The notes beneath the pieces were generated by a model. That model saw nothing but the letters and a program-made list of their open reading frames with translations. It had not been told where the DNA came from and made no database searches. This document shows, one piece after another, positions 55,266-63,475 of a stretch of DNA of 64,000 bases (its first letter is position 1; each line of letters starts with the position of its first letter). Both the position numbers and the translations under genes were made by a program. The DNA is from CANHVK01 sp046304235 (GTDB lineage Bacteria > Bacteroidota > Bacteroidia > Flavobacteriales_D > Crocinitomicaceae), in the NCBI GenBank assembly GCA_046304235.1, contig JBKCEW010000004.1, forward strand, positions 93,582 through 157,581, written 5' to 3'.

Positions 55266-56291
55266 TTAATCTTTAATTAAGAACTGGAACTTGTCTATGT
55301 TTTTCAAAGCAATACTTGTACCTCTTGCTACCGCTCTTAGTGGGTCTTCTGCAATGTGTACAGGTAATTTTGTTTTTTGAGAGATACGTTTGTCTAGTCC
55401 TCTCAACATAGAACCACCCCCAGCAAGGTAAATTCCTGTTTTATAAATATCTGCAGATAATTCTGGTGGTGTCATCTCTAACGCACTCAAAATCGCCTCT
55501 TCAATTTTAGAAATCGTTTTATCCAACGCGTGAGCTACCTCTGTGTACGATACGATGATTTCTTTTGGAATACCCGTCATTAAATCACGACCACGAACAG
55601 CGAAGTCTGCAGGTGGATTTTCCAATTCAGGAATAGCTGCACCTACTTCGATTTTCAATAATTCCGCAGTACGTTCACCAATTAAGATGTTGTGCTGACG
55701 ACGCATATATTCTTCGATGTCTTGTGTAAAATCGTCACCTGCTACACGGATTGACTTATCACACACGATACCTCCTAATGCAATTACGGCAATTTCAGAA
55801 GTACCACCACCTATATCGATAATCATGTTACCCATAGGCTCTTCCACATCGATACCAATACCAATCGCAGCAGCCATTGGTTCGTGAATTAAATATACTT
55901 CTTTGGCACCTGCGTGCTCACAAGAGTCACGTACCGCACGTTTCTCTACTTCTGTAATCCCTGAAGGAATACAAACCACCATTCTTAAAGTAGGTGTAAA
56001 GAAACTTTTTCCTGTGTTAATCATCTTGATCATCCCGCGAATCATTGATTCAGCACTTTGAAAGTCAGCAATTACTCCATCTTTTAACGGACGAACTGTT
56101 TCGATTAACTTGTGTGTTTTTCCGTGCATTTGTTGTGCACGTTTTCCAATGGCAACAATGTTACCTGTTTGAATATCTTTGGCAACGATTGAAGGTTCAT
56201 CTACTACCACTTTATCATTCATGATAATTAACGTGTTAGCAGTACCTAAGTCAATCGCTATCTCTTGTGTTAAAAAACTAAATAAACCCAT
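55266..56291 (-). CDS. mreB: Rod shape-determining actin homologue MreB
   Basis: This 341-residue bacterial actin has the phosphate-1 motif IDLGTANTLI, phosphate-2 motif IDIGGGTSEIAVIALGG and adenosine motif YLAGGGSMLRGLDK. It forms membrane-bound filaments that guide the elongasome. It is the first gene of the mre operon; the upstream gap to purH is 87 bases and must contain the promoter. Sequence and length are fully standard. Confidence 0.98.
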   Translation of the reverse strand: MGLFSFLTQEIAIDLGTANTLIIMNDKVVVDEPSIVAKDIQTGNIVAIGKRAQQMHGKTHKLIETVRPLKDGVIADFQSAESMIRGMIKMINTGKSFFTPTLRMVVCIPSGITEVEKRAVRDSCEHAGAKEVYLIHEPMAAAIGIGIDVEEPMGNMIIDIGGGTSEIAVIALGGIVCDKSIRVAGDDFTQDIEEYMRRQHNILIGERTAELLKIEVGAAIPELENPPADFAVRGRDLMTGIPKEIIVSYTEVAHALDKTISKIEEAILSALEMTPPELSADIYKTGIYLAGGGSMLRGLDKRISQKTKLPVHIAEDPLRAVARGTSIALKNIDKFQFLIKD

Positions 56292-56378
56292 TTTTTAAAA
56301 TTGCTTTTCTAATGAAAAGACTGTTTTTAGTGCCTTTATCGAAAAATTTCTTTTTTTGTTACACTTTTTACAAAATTA

Positions 56379-57911
56379 TTAATGCTTAAAGTGTCTGTTT
56401 CCAGTCATCACCATAGCAAGGCCATTCTCATCACAGTAGTTTACTGACAAATCATCTTTGATTGAGCCGCCAGGTTGAACTACTGCAGTAATTCCTGCGT
56501 TCTTTGCAATTTCCACACAATCAGGGAAAGGGAAGAATGCATCCGATGCCATCACCGCTCCAGTTAAGTCAAAATTAAACGCTTTTGCTTTTTGGATGGC
56601 TTGTTGTAAAGCGTCAACACGAGATGTTTGTCCTGTTCCGCTTGCGAACAATTGATTTCCTTTTGCTAAAACGATTGTATTTGATTTTGTATGTTTTACG
56701 ATTTTGTTTGCAAAAACCATATCTTTTACCTCTTCATCAGATGGTGCTACTTTCGTTACTGTTCTAAAATCTACTGCAGTTTCAGAAAGTGAATCTTTAT
56801 CTTGCTCCAATACTCCGTTCAATACAGTACGGAAAAGTTTAGTTGGAAGTTTAACCTCATTTTGAACCAAGATAACACGGTTCTTTTTTGATTTTAATAA
56901 TTCCAATGCAGCATCAGCATATCCTGGAGCGATAATTACCTCACAGAATAAGTCGTTGATTAAGGTTGCTGTTGCTAAATCGATGGTTGTATTTGAAATT
57001 AAAATTCCTCCGAATGCTGAAACTGGATCAGCAGCTAATGCTATTTCGTATGCTTCTTTGATGGTGTTTCTAGTTGCAATACCACACGCATTGTTGTGCT
57101 TCAAAATCGCAAACGTAGGTCCGTCATTTTTAAATTCAGCAATCAAGTTTACAGCAGCATCAACGTCTAATAAATTATTGTAAGAAAGTTCTTTACCATT
57201 CAATTTAGTAAACATTTCATCTAAATCCCCGTGGAAAATTCCTTTTTGGTGTGGATTTTCACCGTACCTCAATACCGTTGAAGTTTTGATACTTTCGTTG
57301 AAAGTTACTTTTTCATCTGCATTGAAATAATGGAAAATTTGAGTATCGTAGTGAGAAGAAACGTGGAATGCATCTCTTGCAAACGTTCTTCTTTCTTCGA
57401 TAGTTGTTGCTCCTTCCACATTAGAGTTTAAAATCTCTAAAAAACGACCGTATTGCTCTTGTGAAGGAATAATTACTACATCTTGGAAATTTTTAGCTGC
57501 AGCACGGATTAATGAAATTCCACCGATATCAATTTTTTCGATAATATCTTCGTGGCTTGCACCAGAAGCTACTGTTGCTTCGAATGGATATAAATCAACA
57601 ATCACCAAATCAATTTCAGGAATTTCAAATTCTGCAATTTGACCTTGATCTCCTGTATGTGCTCTTCTGTTTAAAATTCCACCAAAAACTTTTGGGTGTA
57701 AAGTTTTCACACGTCCTCCTAAAATGGAAGGATAAGAAGTTAAATCCTCAACGCGTTCTACAGCAACACCTAAATCTTCGATGAAAGATTGTGTTCCTCC
57801 TGTTGAATAAATTGTAACTCCTAATTCGTTTAATCTGTGAATAATTGGCTCTAAACCAGTTTTGTCAAACACAGAAATTAATGCGCTTTTGATTCTTTTT
57901 GACGTGCTCAT
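56379..57911 (-). CDS. purH: Bifunctional AICAR transformylase / IMP cyclohydrolase PurH
   Basis: This 510-residue enzyme performs the last two steps of IMP synthesis. The N-terminal MGS-like IMP cyclohydrolase domain (about 1-190) includes SVFDKTGLEPI, YSTGGTQ and GGRVKTLHPKV. The AICAR transformylase domain has LRYGENPHQKG, LKHNNACGIA and VMASDAFFPFPDCVE, including the catalytic Lys-His pair in LKHNN. The start is ATG 57911. It stands alone upstream of mreB, and 126 bases of gene-free DNA separate it from the dlt-like operon, which is on the same strand. Confidence 0.97.
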   Translation of the reverse strand: MSTSKRIKSALISVFDKTGLEPIIHRLNELGVTIYSTGGTQSFIEDLGVAVERVEDLTSYPSILGGRVKTLHPKVFGGILNRRAHTGDQGQIAEFEIPEIDLVIVDLYPFEATVASGASHEDIIEKIDIGGISLIRAAAKNFQDVVIIPSQEQYGRFLEILNSNVEGATTIEERRTFARDAFHVSSHYDTQIFHYFNADEKVTFNESIKTSTVLRYGENPHQKGIFHGDLDEMFTKLNGKELSYNNLLDVDAAVNLIAEFKNDGPTFAILKHNNACGIATRNTIKEAYEIALAADPVSAFGGILISNTTIDLATATLINDLFCEVIIAPGYADAALELLKSKKNRVILVQNEVKLPTKLFRTVLNGVLEQDKDSLSETAVDFRTVTKVAPSDEEVKDMVFANKIVKHTKSNTIVLAKGNQLFASGTGQTSRVDALQQAIQKAKAFNFDLTGAVMASDAFFPFPDCVEIAKNAGITAVVQPGGSIKDDLSVNYCDENGLAMVMTGNRHFKH

Positions 57912-58037
57912 TTTCAATTGTAAATAGGCTACAAAATTAGGACAAAAAAAGAAGAAATAAGGGTTTTTAAAATGTTAATTTTCTACATTTTTTGCTATTT
58001 ATTCACAATAATCTATATAAGATCTTTTCAGCTTTGT

Positions 58038-59510
58038 TTATTTCTTTAGATAAATTTCTCTAAGGACGTTTTTGTCAGCTTTACCATTTTGATTTAAAGG
58101 CATTTTATCTATAAATTTGATGTCAGAAGGAATCATGTAGGTTGGTAAAGATTTTGCTAAAAAATTTAATATAAATTCTTTAGAAGGTGTCTTTTCCAAA
58201 TTTTCAACTTCAACAAGCGAAACAATCTTTTTCACTTCTTCATTACGCTTCAAAGCTATCGTTTCTGCTTTAATAACAGTATCTAATTCTTCAATTTTAG
58301 CTGTAATTTCATTCAGTTCAATACGATAACCATTGTGTTTAATTTGGTCGTCATTTCTTCCTTTACAAAACAACATATCATCTTTAAAAAAACCTAAATC
58401 TCCTGTTTTAAAAGCTCTTTCACCATTGATTTGAATGAATTTTGTTTCATTTAAATCAGGTCTATTTAAATATCCTAATGAAACATTTGGACCCACAATC
58501 ACAATTTCTTCTTCGTCTAACAACAATTGAGATTCACGTTTAGAAAATCCCACTGGTAGCGGATTATATTTTTCAATGATTTCTTCTGTAATTTCTACTA
58601 ACGTTGTTGCAACAGTTGCTTCGGTTGGACCATAGGTGTTATAGATTTTAGCTTCAGGATAGTTTGTTTTCAAGGTTTTTGCCAACACATTTGGCAACAT
58701 TTCACCACAAAACAAAAAGAATTTTATGTTGTTTTTTATTTGTTCTGACGCCATACGCGAAAACACAAAACTGAATGAAGGAGTTGATACCCAGATTGTA
58801 GCTTTGCATTCTTCAAGACGTTGTAAAAAGAAATCAGGAGTTTCAATCGTAGATTTTGAATTCAACATAATAGAAGCACCTAAAGCTGAAAATGTAAGCA
58901 GCTCATATACTGACAAATCAAAACTAAATAATGCTATATTCACAAAAACATCTTCAGAAGAAAAACTAAAATCTCCCGTCATCCAACGAATGAAACTTTG
59001 AACTGCGGAAGTAGAAATTTGTACCCCTTTTGGTTCACCTGTACTTCCAGACGTGAAAATGATATATATCAATTTATCCTGGTGAGTATCCTTCTCAAAT
59101 GTTGGATGTGTTTGATATAGAAATTCAACTTTTCCATTATTCAATAAAAGTTCATGTTTAAAAGAAAGATTCAACGGAGCATTTGTACAATTAATAATTA
59201 TACCAACGTTTGCTATTTCTAAAATACGTTGTAGCCTGTCGGTAGGATAAATAACATCAATCGGAATATAAGTGATTTGTGATTTGATACAAGCATAAAC
59301 TGCTACGATAAAGTCTACTTGTTTGTGACCATAAATCACAAATGGATTTTTAGAATTTTGATAATCAGTAGCTTCTAAAACTTCGCAAAATTGTTTTACC
59401 TCTTTTTGTAGTTCGAGCCAAGTAACAGTTCTGTCTTCTCCGTAAATGGCAATTTTATTAGGTTGGATAGTTACATCCACAAAATCTTTTCTCTCAAAAC
59501 AAAATCTCAT
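58038..59510 (-). CDS. dltA: D-alanine--carrier protein ligase (DltA-like)
   Basis: This 490-residue stand-alone adenylation enzyme activates an amino acid with ATP and loads it on the phosphopantetheine of the carrier protein. Motif A3 FTSGSTGEPKG is at 152-162, A5 NTYGPTEATVA follows, and the catalytic A10 lysine is Lys477 in NQNGKAD. The stretch FLFCGEMLP places a cysteine at residue 268. The same cysteine (Cys268 in Bacillus DltA, as I recall) selects D-alanine, so D-Ala is the predicted substrate rather than an L-amino acid or fatty acid. It is the last gene of the dltC-D-X-B-A operon, 3 bases after dltB. Confidence 0.9.
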   Translation of the reverse strand: MRFCFERKDFVDVTIQPNKIAIYGEDRTVTWLELQKEVKQFCEVLEATDYQNSKNPFVIYGHKQVDFIVAVYACIKSQITYIPIDVIYPTDRLQRILEIANVGIIINCTNAPLNLSFKHELLLNNGKVEFLYQTHPTFEKDTHQDKLIYIIFTSGSTGEPKGVQISTSAVQSFIRWMTGDFSFSSEDVFVNIALFSFDLSVYELLTFSALGASIMLNSKSTIETPDFFLQRLEECKATIWVSTPSFSFVFSRMASEQIKNNIKFFLFCGEMLPNVLAKTLKTNYPEAKIYNTYGPTEATVATTLVEITEEIIEKYNPLPVGFSKRESQLLLDEEEIVIVGPNVSLGYLNRPDLNETKFIQINGERAFKTGDLGFFKDDMLFCKGRNDDQIKHNGYRIELNEITAKIEELDTVIKAETIALKRNEEVKKIVSLVEVENLEKTPSKEFILNFLAKSLPTYMIPSDIKFIDKMPLNQNGKADKNVLREIYLKK

Positions 59511-59513
59511 ATG

Positions 59514-60683
59514 CTAAAATAATTTACCGCTAAAAATATAAATAGAGAAAGCGACTGCATTAAACATGAAAATAATAGAAATAAATGAGACCAATTTTGG
59601 ATGCATGGTTCTAAAGAATACATCTTTTTTATTCTTTTTACACAAATAAACATAGTAATTATGTACCATTGAATAGACACCAAATAAAATACCACTTACA
59701 ATATAGTGAGACTCAAATCCATTCCAAAATCCCATTAATGTGAAAGTCGATAATAATGCAATATTTTGCCTTGTAATAGGTTTAAATTTTTGTTTCGTTG
59801 TAAGTTCTTTGAAAATCGGTTTGAAGAAATAGTCATTTAACCAATCTCCCAAACTTTTATGCCAACGTTGCCAAAATTCTTTGGGATTGACTGCTAAAAA
59901 GGGTTTATTAAAGTTATAAGGAAGAGAAACCCCGATAAATTTCGCAAAACTCATTGCTAACAAGGAATACCCTGCAAAGTCAAAAAATAGAAATATCAAA
60001 TAGCTATACATATATATAAGGTGGTATGTAATTGCTCCATCATTAGTTAAATGATTTAAAACAAGTCTATTGATACATTCTGCTAGAATGTATTTATACA
60101 CTAAACCTTTCAACAAAAGTTGGTATCCTTCTACATACGAATTTGTAGTTATATTCTCATATCCAGTTTCTATATCGTTAGTAAATCGTTTAAAACGATC
60201 AATCGGACCAATCAACAAGGATGGGATAAATATGGTGAAATTAAAAAAGTCTAAAAAGTTTATTTTTTTTGTCGCACTTACTTCATCGATAAATACTTGG
60301 ATAGATCTGAAGGTAATATAAGATATTCCTACGATTTGAAAGATATTCGCTAAATTTTCATTTGCATTTCCAAAAGCATGAATTCCAATTAATTTCATCA
60401 TAATTAAAGGAAAAGACAAAACAAGTACCGCCGTCAAATAGTTTGCTCCTTTTTTTGCTAAAATTCGAATAGAAAAATACGAGAAGAGTACTAATAATAA
60501 AAGCTGTAAAGGTTTAGGAAAAAATAAAATCAAGTAAAGTGCATTGATTAACAAGACGATATATTTATACTTGATTTTAGATGAAAACAACCATTTTGCC
60601 ACCAAAACAACTAATACTGAAGCAGCAAAAAAATAATAAAACTGTAGGGAGCTAAAGGGTAATATATTACTAAATTTAAACAT
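59514..60683 (-). CDS. dltB: MBOAT-family D-alanyl transfer protein (DltB-like)
   Basis: This 389-residue polytopic membrane O-acyltransferase has about ten helices and the two MBOAT histidines: His275 in FWQRWHKSLGDW and His326 in MGFWNGFESHYIVSG. Their spacing (51) is close to that of DltB proteins. It should move the D-alanyl group from the carrier protein through the inner membrane. Its ATG overlaps the stop of the DltX-like gene by one base (TAATG). Alginate or other sugar O-acetylases are the alternative MBOAT assignment, but the surrounding dltA, dltC and dltD genes decide for DltB. Confidence 0.9.
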   Translation of the reverse strand: MFKFSNILPFSSLQFYYFFAASVLVVLVAKWLFSSKIKYKYIVLLINALYLILFFPKPLQLLLLVLFSYFSIRILAKKGANYLTAVLVLSFPLIMMKLIGIHAFGNANENLANIFQIVGISYITFRSIQVFIDEVSATKKINFLDFFNFTIFIPSLLIGPIDRFKRFTNDIETGYENITTNSYVEGYQLLLKGLVYKYILAECINRLVLNHLTNDGAITYHLIYMYSYLIFLFFDFAGYSLLAMSFAKFIGVSLPYNFNKPFLAVNPKEFWQRWHKSLGDWLNDYFFKPIFKELTTKQKFKPITRQNIALLSTFTLMGFWNGFESHYIVSGILFGVYSMVHNYYVYLCKKNKKDVFFRTMHPKLVSFISIIFMFNAVAFSIYIFSGKLF

Positions 60684-60832
60684 TAGAATTGCTGATAAAC
60701 AAAGTTAACTTTAGATGATGGTTTTGTATTTTTCTCTCCGTAAATAAATGCCTCTATATTAGACACATAAAGAAGGAAGAAACCAAAAATTAGGATGAAG
60801 TATAAAATAAAATTTGTTGTAAATCTTTTCAT
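60683..60832 (-). CDS. dltX: DltX-like miniprotein with C-terminal FxYxxF motif
   Basis: This 49-residue protein has a single membrane helix (about 8-26: FILYFILIFGFFLLYVSNI) and a short polar tail that ends exactly in FVYQQF. That is the FxYxxF C-terminus of DltX, where the tyrosine is held to carry the D-alanyl group between DltB and DltD. The ATG lies in the stop of dltD (ATGA overlap) and the TAA overlaps the dltB ATG, so translation is coupled on both sides. The size is normal for DltX, which in Firmicutes usually precedes dltA. The reading frame is short, but position, helix and motif together make it convincing. Confidence 0.88.
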   Translation of the reverse strand: MKRFTTNFILYFILIFGFFLLYVSNIEAFIYGEKNTKPSSKVNFVYQQF

Positions 60833-62001
60833 TTTGAAAGCGTTTTATAGTAGGTGTCGTATATAAATTGATTGATTTTTGTCCACCCATAATCACCGGT
60901 ATGCATAATGTCATTTAATACTCCAGGTTCAAACTCTTTTTTAGATAAAGAAAATAAATCATATATAGGAAAGTTATTCTTTTTTAATAGACTTAAAATT
61001 TCCTTTTTTAACGGTTTAAATTTTTCAATTCCATTGTAATGGTAATTATTTAAAGGTTGAAAAATAAAGGATGCATTACAATTGTTTTTCTTTAATAAAT
61101 TCACTAAAAGTGTAAAATCTTTAAACTCGGTTCTATTTTTAAATAATTCATCTTCAATAATTGAAGGTTCATAGGAATGCTCTTTTGTTGAAAGATATTC
61201 TAAATAATAAGCATCGTTCACATAAATTTGATTGGATTTGATATTATTCAAATATTGTACTTTCAGTTCTTTTTTTATTAATGATTTGGAAGTTTGAATA
61301 GGTGTTGTTTTAGGAAGTAACTTAATATCATATTTAATATCACTAATTTTTGATTTATATAGATTCACCCACTTTTCAAAAAAGGGATAATTTCTATACT
61401 TATATAGATTTGCTAAATAAGTTAAACTCAAAGTAGGTTCATTAATTAAATCGAAATGATTGTAAACATATTCTCCAATTTTTAATTTTTCTTCTTTTGA
61501 CACTAGCGGACTATGTATAATTCTTTTTAAATAATTTTCTGGAACAAACTCAATAAATGCCTCTATATTCGTACCTTCTGTTAAGAACCAGCTAGGACTT
61601 AATATTATACAAACATTTGCATTTTTTAATTCTTGCTGATTCGCTACTAATTGACTGTATATACTAAAACATTGGTGATGAGCGTGTCCATATGCAAACA
61701 AGCGCATATTTAGTGAATCTTTTAAAAAATAATAAGGATAAAATTTTAAATTATCGTTCCCAAATTCGGATGAACCAAGTAAACAAATATTGTTTTTATT
61801 AATTAGAGAACCTACAAAATTTAATTCTCCTTGAATTCCATTAGAATAATTTACTTGAATTCTAGTTGCTTCTTCTTGATTTCCTTTTATGTGTTCTACC
61901 TTATCTGGTTTACTGTCAAAAATAAACACGCCAATAATATAAATAAGAAGGAGTGAAAGTGTGATTGGAAAAATATGATACTTTATGAACTTTAATTTCA
62001 T
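60829..62001 (-). CDS. dltD: DltD-like SGNH-type D-alanyl transferase
   Basis: This 390-residue protein has one N-terminal membrane anchor (about 7-27) and a large extracytoplasmic domain. The three DltD hallmarks are present: GSSE at 76-79 with nucleophile Ser77, the SPSWF block (SPQWF in Firmicutes), and D-x-x-H with Asp364 and His367 before GDYGW. It should transfer D-alanine from the DltX tyrosine to an acceptor on the outer side of the inner membrane. The gene is 4 bases after dltC and overlaps dltX. Overall sequence is diverged from Firmicutes DltD, so an automatic tool may call it hypothetical. Confidence 0.85.
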   Translation of the reverse strand: MKLKFIKYHIFPITLSLLLIYIIGVFIFDSKPDKVEHIKGNQEEATRIQVNYSNGIQGELNFVGSLINKNNICLLGSSEFGNDNLKFYPYYFLKDSLNMRLFAYGHAHHQCFSIYSQLVANQQELKNANVCIILSPSWFLTEGTNIEAFIEFVPENYLKRIIHSPLVSKEEKLKIGEYVYNHFDLINEPTLSLTYLANLYKYRNYPFFEKWVNLYKSKISDIKYDIKLLPKTTPIQTSKSLIKKELKVQYLNNIKSNQIYVNDAYYLEYLSTKEHSYEPSIIEDELFKNRTEFKDFTLLVNLLKKNNCNASFIFQPLNNYHYNGIEKFKPLKKEILSLLKKNNFPIYDLFSLSKKEFEPGVLNDIMHTGDYGWTKINQFIYDTYYKTLSK

Positions 62002-62005
62002 TTTT

Positions 62006-62230
62006 TTACCCTATTTTACTTTTTAAGTATAAAACAATTTGCTCTACTGTTTCGAAATTTTCAGTTACAATTTCATTAAAAGGAACTTTGATATTGTATT
62101 CATTTTCTAATTCTACAACAAGCTCTATAATAGTTATAGAGTCTAACACCTTTTCTTCCCACAATGAATCAGATGGACTAACAGCAGTAAACGTAATTTC
62201 TTCTATTTTATCTATTATGAACTTTTCCAT
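62006..62230 (-). CDS. dltC: Acyl/D-alanyl carrier protein (DltC-like)
   Basis: This 74-residue carrier protein has the phosphopantetheine attachment motif LDSI, with Ser31, followed by TIIELVVELENEYNIKVPFNEI. That spacing is typical of DltC and other small carrier proteins. It is the first gene of the dlt-like operon and is 4 bases upstream of dltD, which supports D-alanyl carrier function over fatty-acid synthesis ACP. The net charge is strongly negative, as expected. A 74-base gap separates it from fic upstream, where the promoter should lie. Confidence 0.88.
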   Translation of the reverse strand: MEKFIIDKIEEITFTAVSPSDSLWEEKVLDSITIIELVVELENEYNIKVPFNEIVTENFETVEQIVLYLKSKIG

Positions 62231-62304
62231 TGATAATCAAATGATTTTAATTTTAGTAAGAAAACAAATTTAACAAGAAAAATTTACTTTGAACTTTTAA
62301 AAAG

Positions 62305-63399
62305 TTAATCAACTTTCAATCTATAAAAAGTACTCCTACCTCCTGATTCTGATTTGATAAATATTCCTTTTTCGATAAGTTCGTTGATATCTCGTGTCGC
62401 AGTCATTTTAGTACATTTGGTAATACGTGTCCATCTATCAGAATTGATATTTATCTCATTGTTATCTAGTAATTTTTTAATTACTTTTAATTGTCTTGTG
62501 TTAAATTCTTCGTCTGAATGTTGCTGCCAAAAAGTACGTTTCGATTCAACTTTATTCACTGTTTCTTCTGAAAATGAAAGTGATGATTCTATTGATTCTA
62601 AGGTCCATTTAATCCAAGATGTGATTTCTAACGTGTAAGTACTTGCACGATTCAATTGTTCATAATAGGCTTTATTATTTTGTAAAACTGCTGTTGAGAA
62701 ACTATAATATCGATAAGGGACTTGATCTGCTTCACAGAGTATTTTATCAACGATTGCCCGACCTATTCTTCCATTTCCATCTTCAAAAGGATGAATTACT
62801 TCAAACCATAGATGTGCTATTGCAGCTTTGATATATGGATGATGATTACTTTTTTTAGCGTATTCAAGAAATTCTTCCATCATAGATGGAACAAGAGTTG
62901 ATGTAGGTGCTTCGTAATGAACACGCTCTCTTCCCATTGCACCTGAAACAATTTGCATTGGTTGATCGGATGTTCTATAATTTCCTACTTCTATACGAAT
63001 TCCAGCGGAGCGTCCTGTTGGAAATAACCCTGCATGCCAATCAAATAATCTATCTTTAGTGAGTGGTAATTGATAATTACGTGTAGATTCTAAAAACACA
63101 TTGATTGCTCCTTCTGTTTCAACAGAATTAATTACAGTTTCATCGTTTTCTATTCCTAAATTTCGCGCGATGGAAGAACGAATTTGTGATTCTTGTAGAT
63201 AATTTCCTTCTATTTCACTATTGTAAAGTATGTCTTTTACCTCCGTTTCAAAAGCGGTTGTTTCCTGAATATTAAAACCTAGTCCTTTTAGTCTGCCTAA
63301 CAAGTGTTGCTGTTTCGAAACAACACGTATTAAAATCGGATAAATTATTTCATTATCCCATTCCCATAAAGGCCAGTTTTTCAATTGATAAACATACAT
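62305..63399 (-). CDS. Fic-family protein with N-terminal DUF4172 and C-terminal winged helix
   Basis: This 364-residue protein has three parts. DUF4172 (about 1-90) opens with YQLKNWPLWEWD and contains SEIEGN (61-66), which looks like the inhibitory-helix motif with Glu64, although the serine sits one place closer than in (S/T)xxxE(G/N). The Fic core has HPFEDGNGR at 203-211, the catalytic His and phosphate-binding loop of AMP transferases. A C-terminal winged-helix segment (about 300-364, with CTKMTATRDINELIEKGI) suggests DNA binding. Targets are unknown. The ATG abuts two inverted repeats, pointing to autoregulation. Confidence 0.92.
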   Translation of the reverse strand: MYVYQLKNWPLWEWDNEIIYPILIRVVSKQQHLLGRLKGLGFNIQETTAFETEVKDILYNSEIEGNYLQESQIRSSIARNLGIENDETVINSVETEGAINVFLESTRNYQLPLTKDRLFDWHAGLFPTGRSAGIRIEVGNYRTSDQPMQIVSGAMGRERVHYEAPTSTLVPSMMEEFLEYAKKSNHHPYIKAAIAHLWFEVIHPFEDGNGRIGRAIVDKILCEADQVPYRYYSFSTAVLQNNKAYYEQLNRASTYTLEITSWIKWTLESIESSLSFSEETVNKVESKRTFWQQHSDEEFNTRQLKVIKKLLDNNEININSDRWTRITKCTKMTATRDINELIEKGIFIKSESGGRSTFYRLKVD

Positions 63400-63460
63400 G
63401 TTACGAATATACGACTTATTCGTAACATTTTTGTTACGATTAGATGGGTTAATCGTAACA
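63399..63460. promoter_or_regulatory. Two 10-9-10 inverted repeats at the fic start, candidate operator
   Basis: TGTTACGAAT (63399-63408) is inverted as ATTCGTAACA (63418-63427), and TGTTACGATT (63432-63441) as AATCGTAACA (63451-63460). Both have nine-base spacers, share TGTTACGA, and their centres are 33 bases apart, about three helical turns. The first begins at the A of the fic ATG. No T run follows on the minus strand, so terminators are unlikely. Confidence 0.75.
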
Positions 63461-63475
63461 TTCTAAAAAATAGAT

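Noticed and set aside
58038..59510. Reading the adenylation enzyme as part of a non-ribosomal peptide or fatty-acid system
   Set aside because: Single adenylation domain, DltA-like FCGE cysteine and surrounding dltB, dltC, dltD and dltX genes favour D-alanylation.
63399..63460. Inverted repeats read as terminators of the upstream gene
   Set aside because: Neither hairpin is followed by a T run on the coding strand, stems have long nine-base loops, and the first overlaps the fic start codon.
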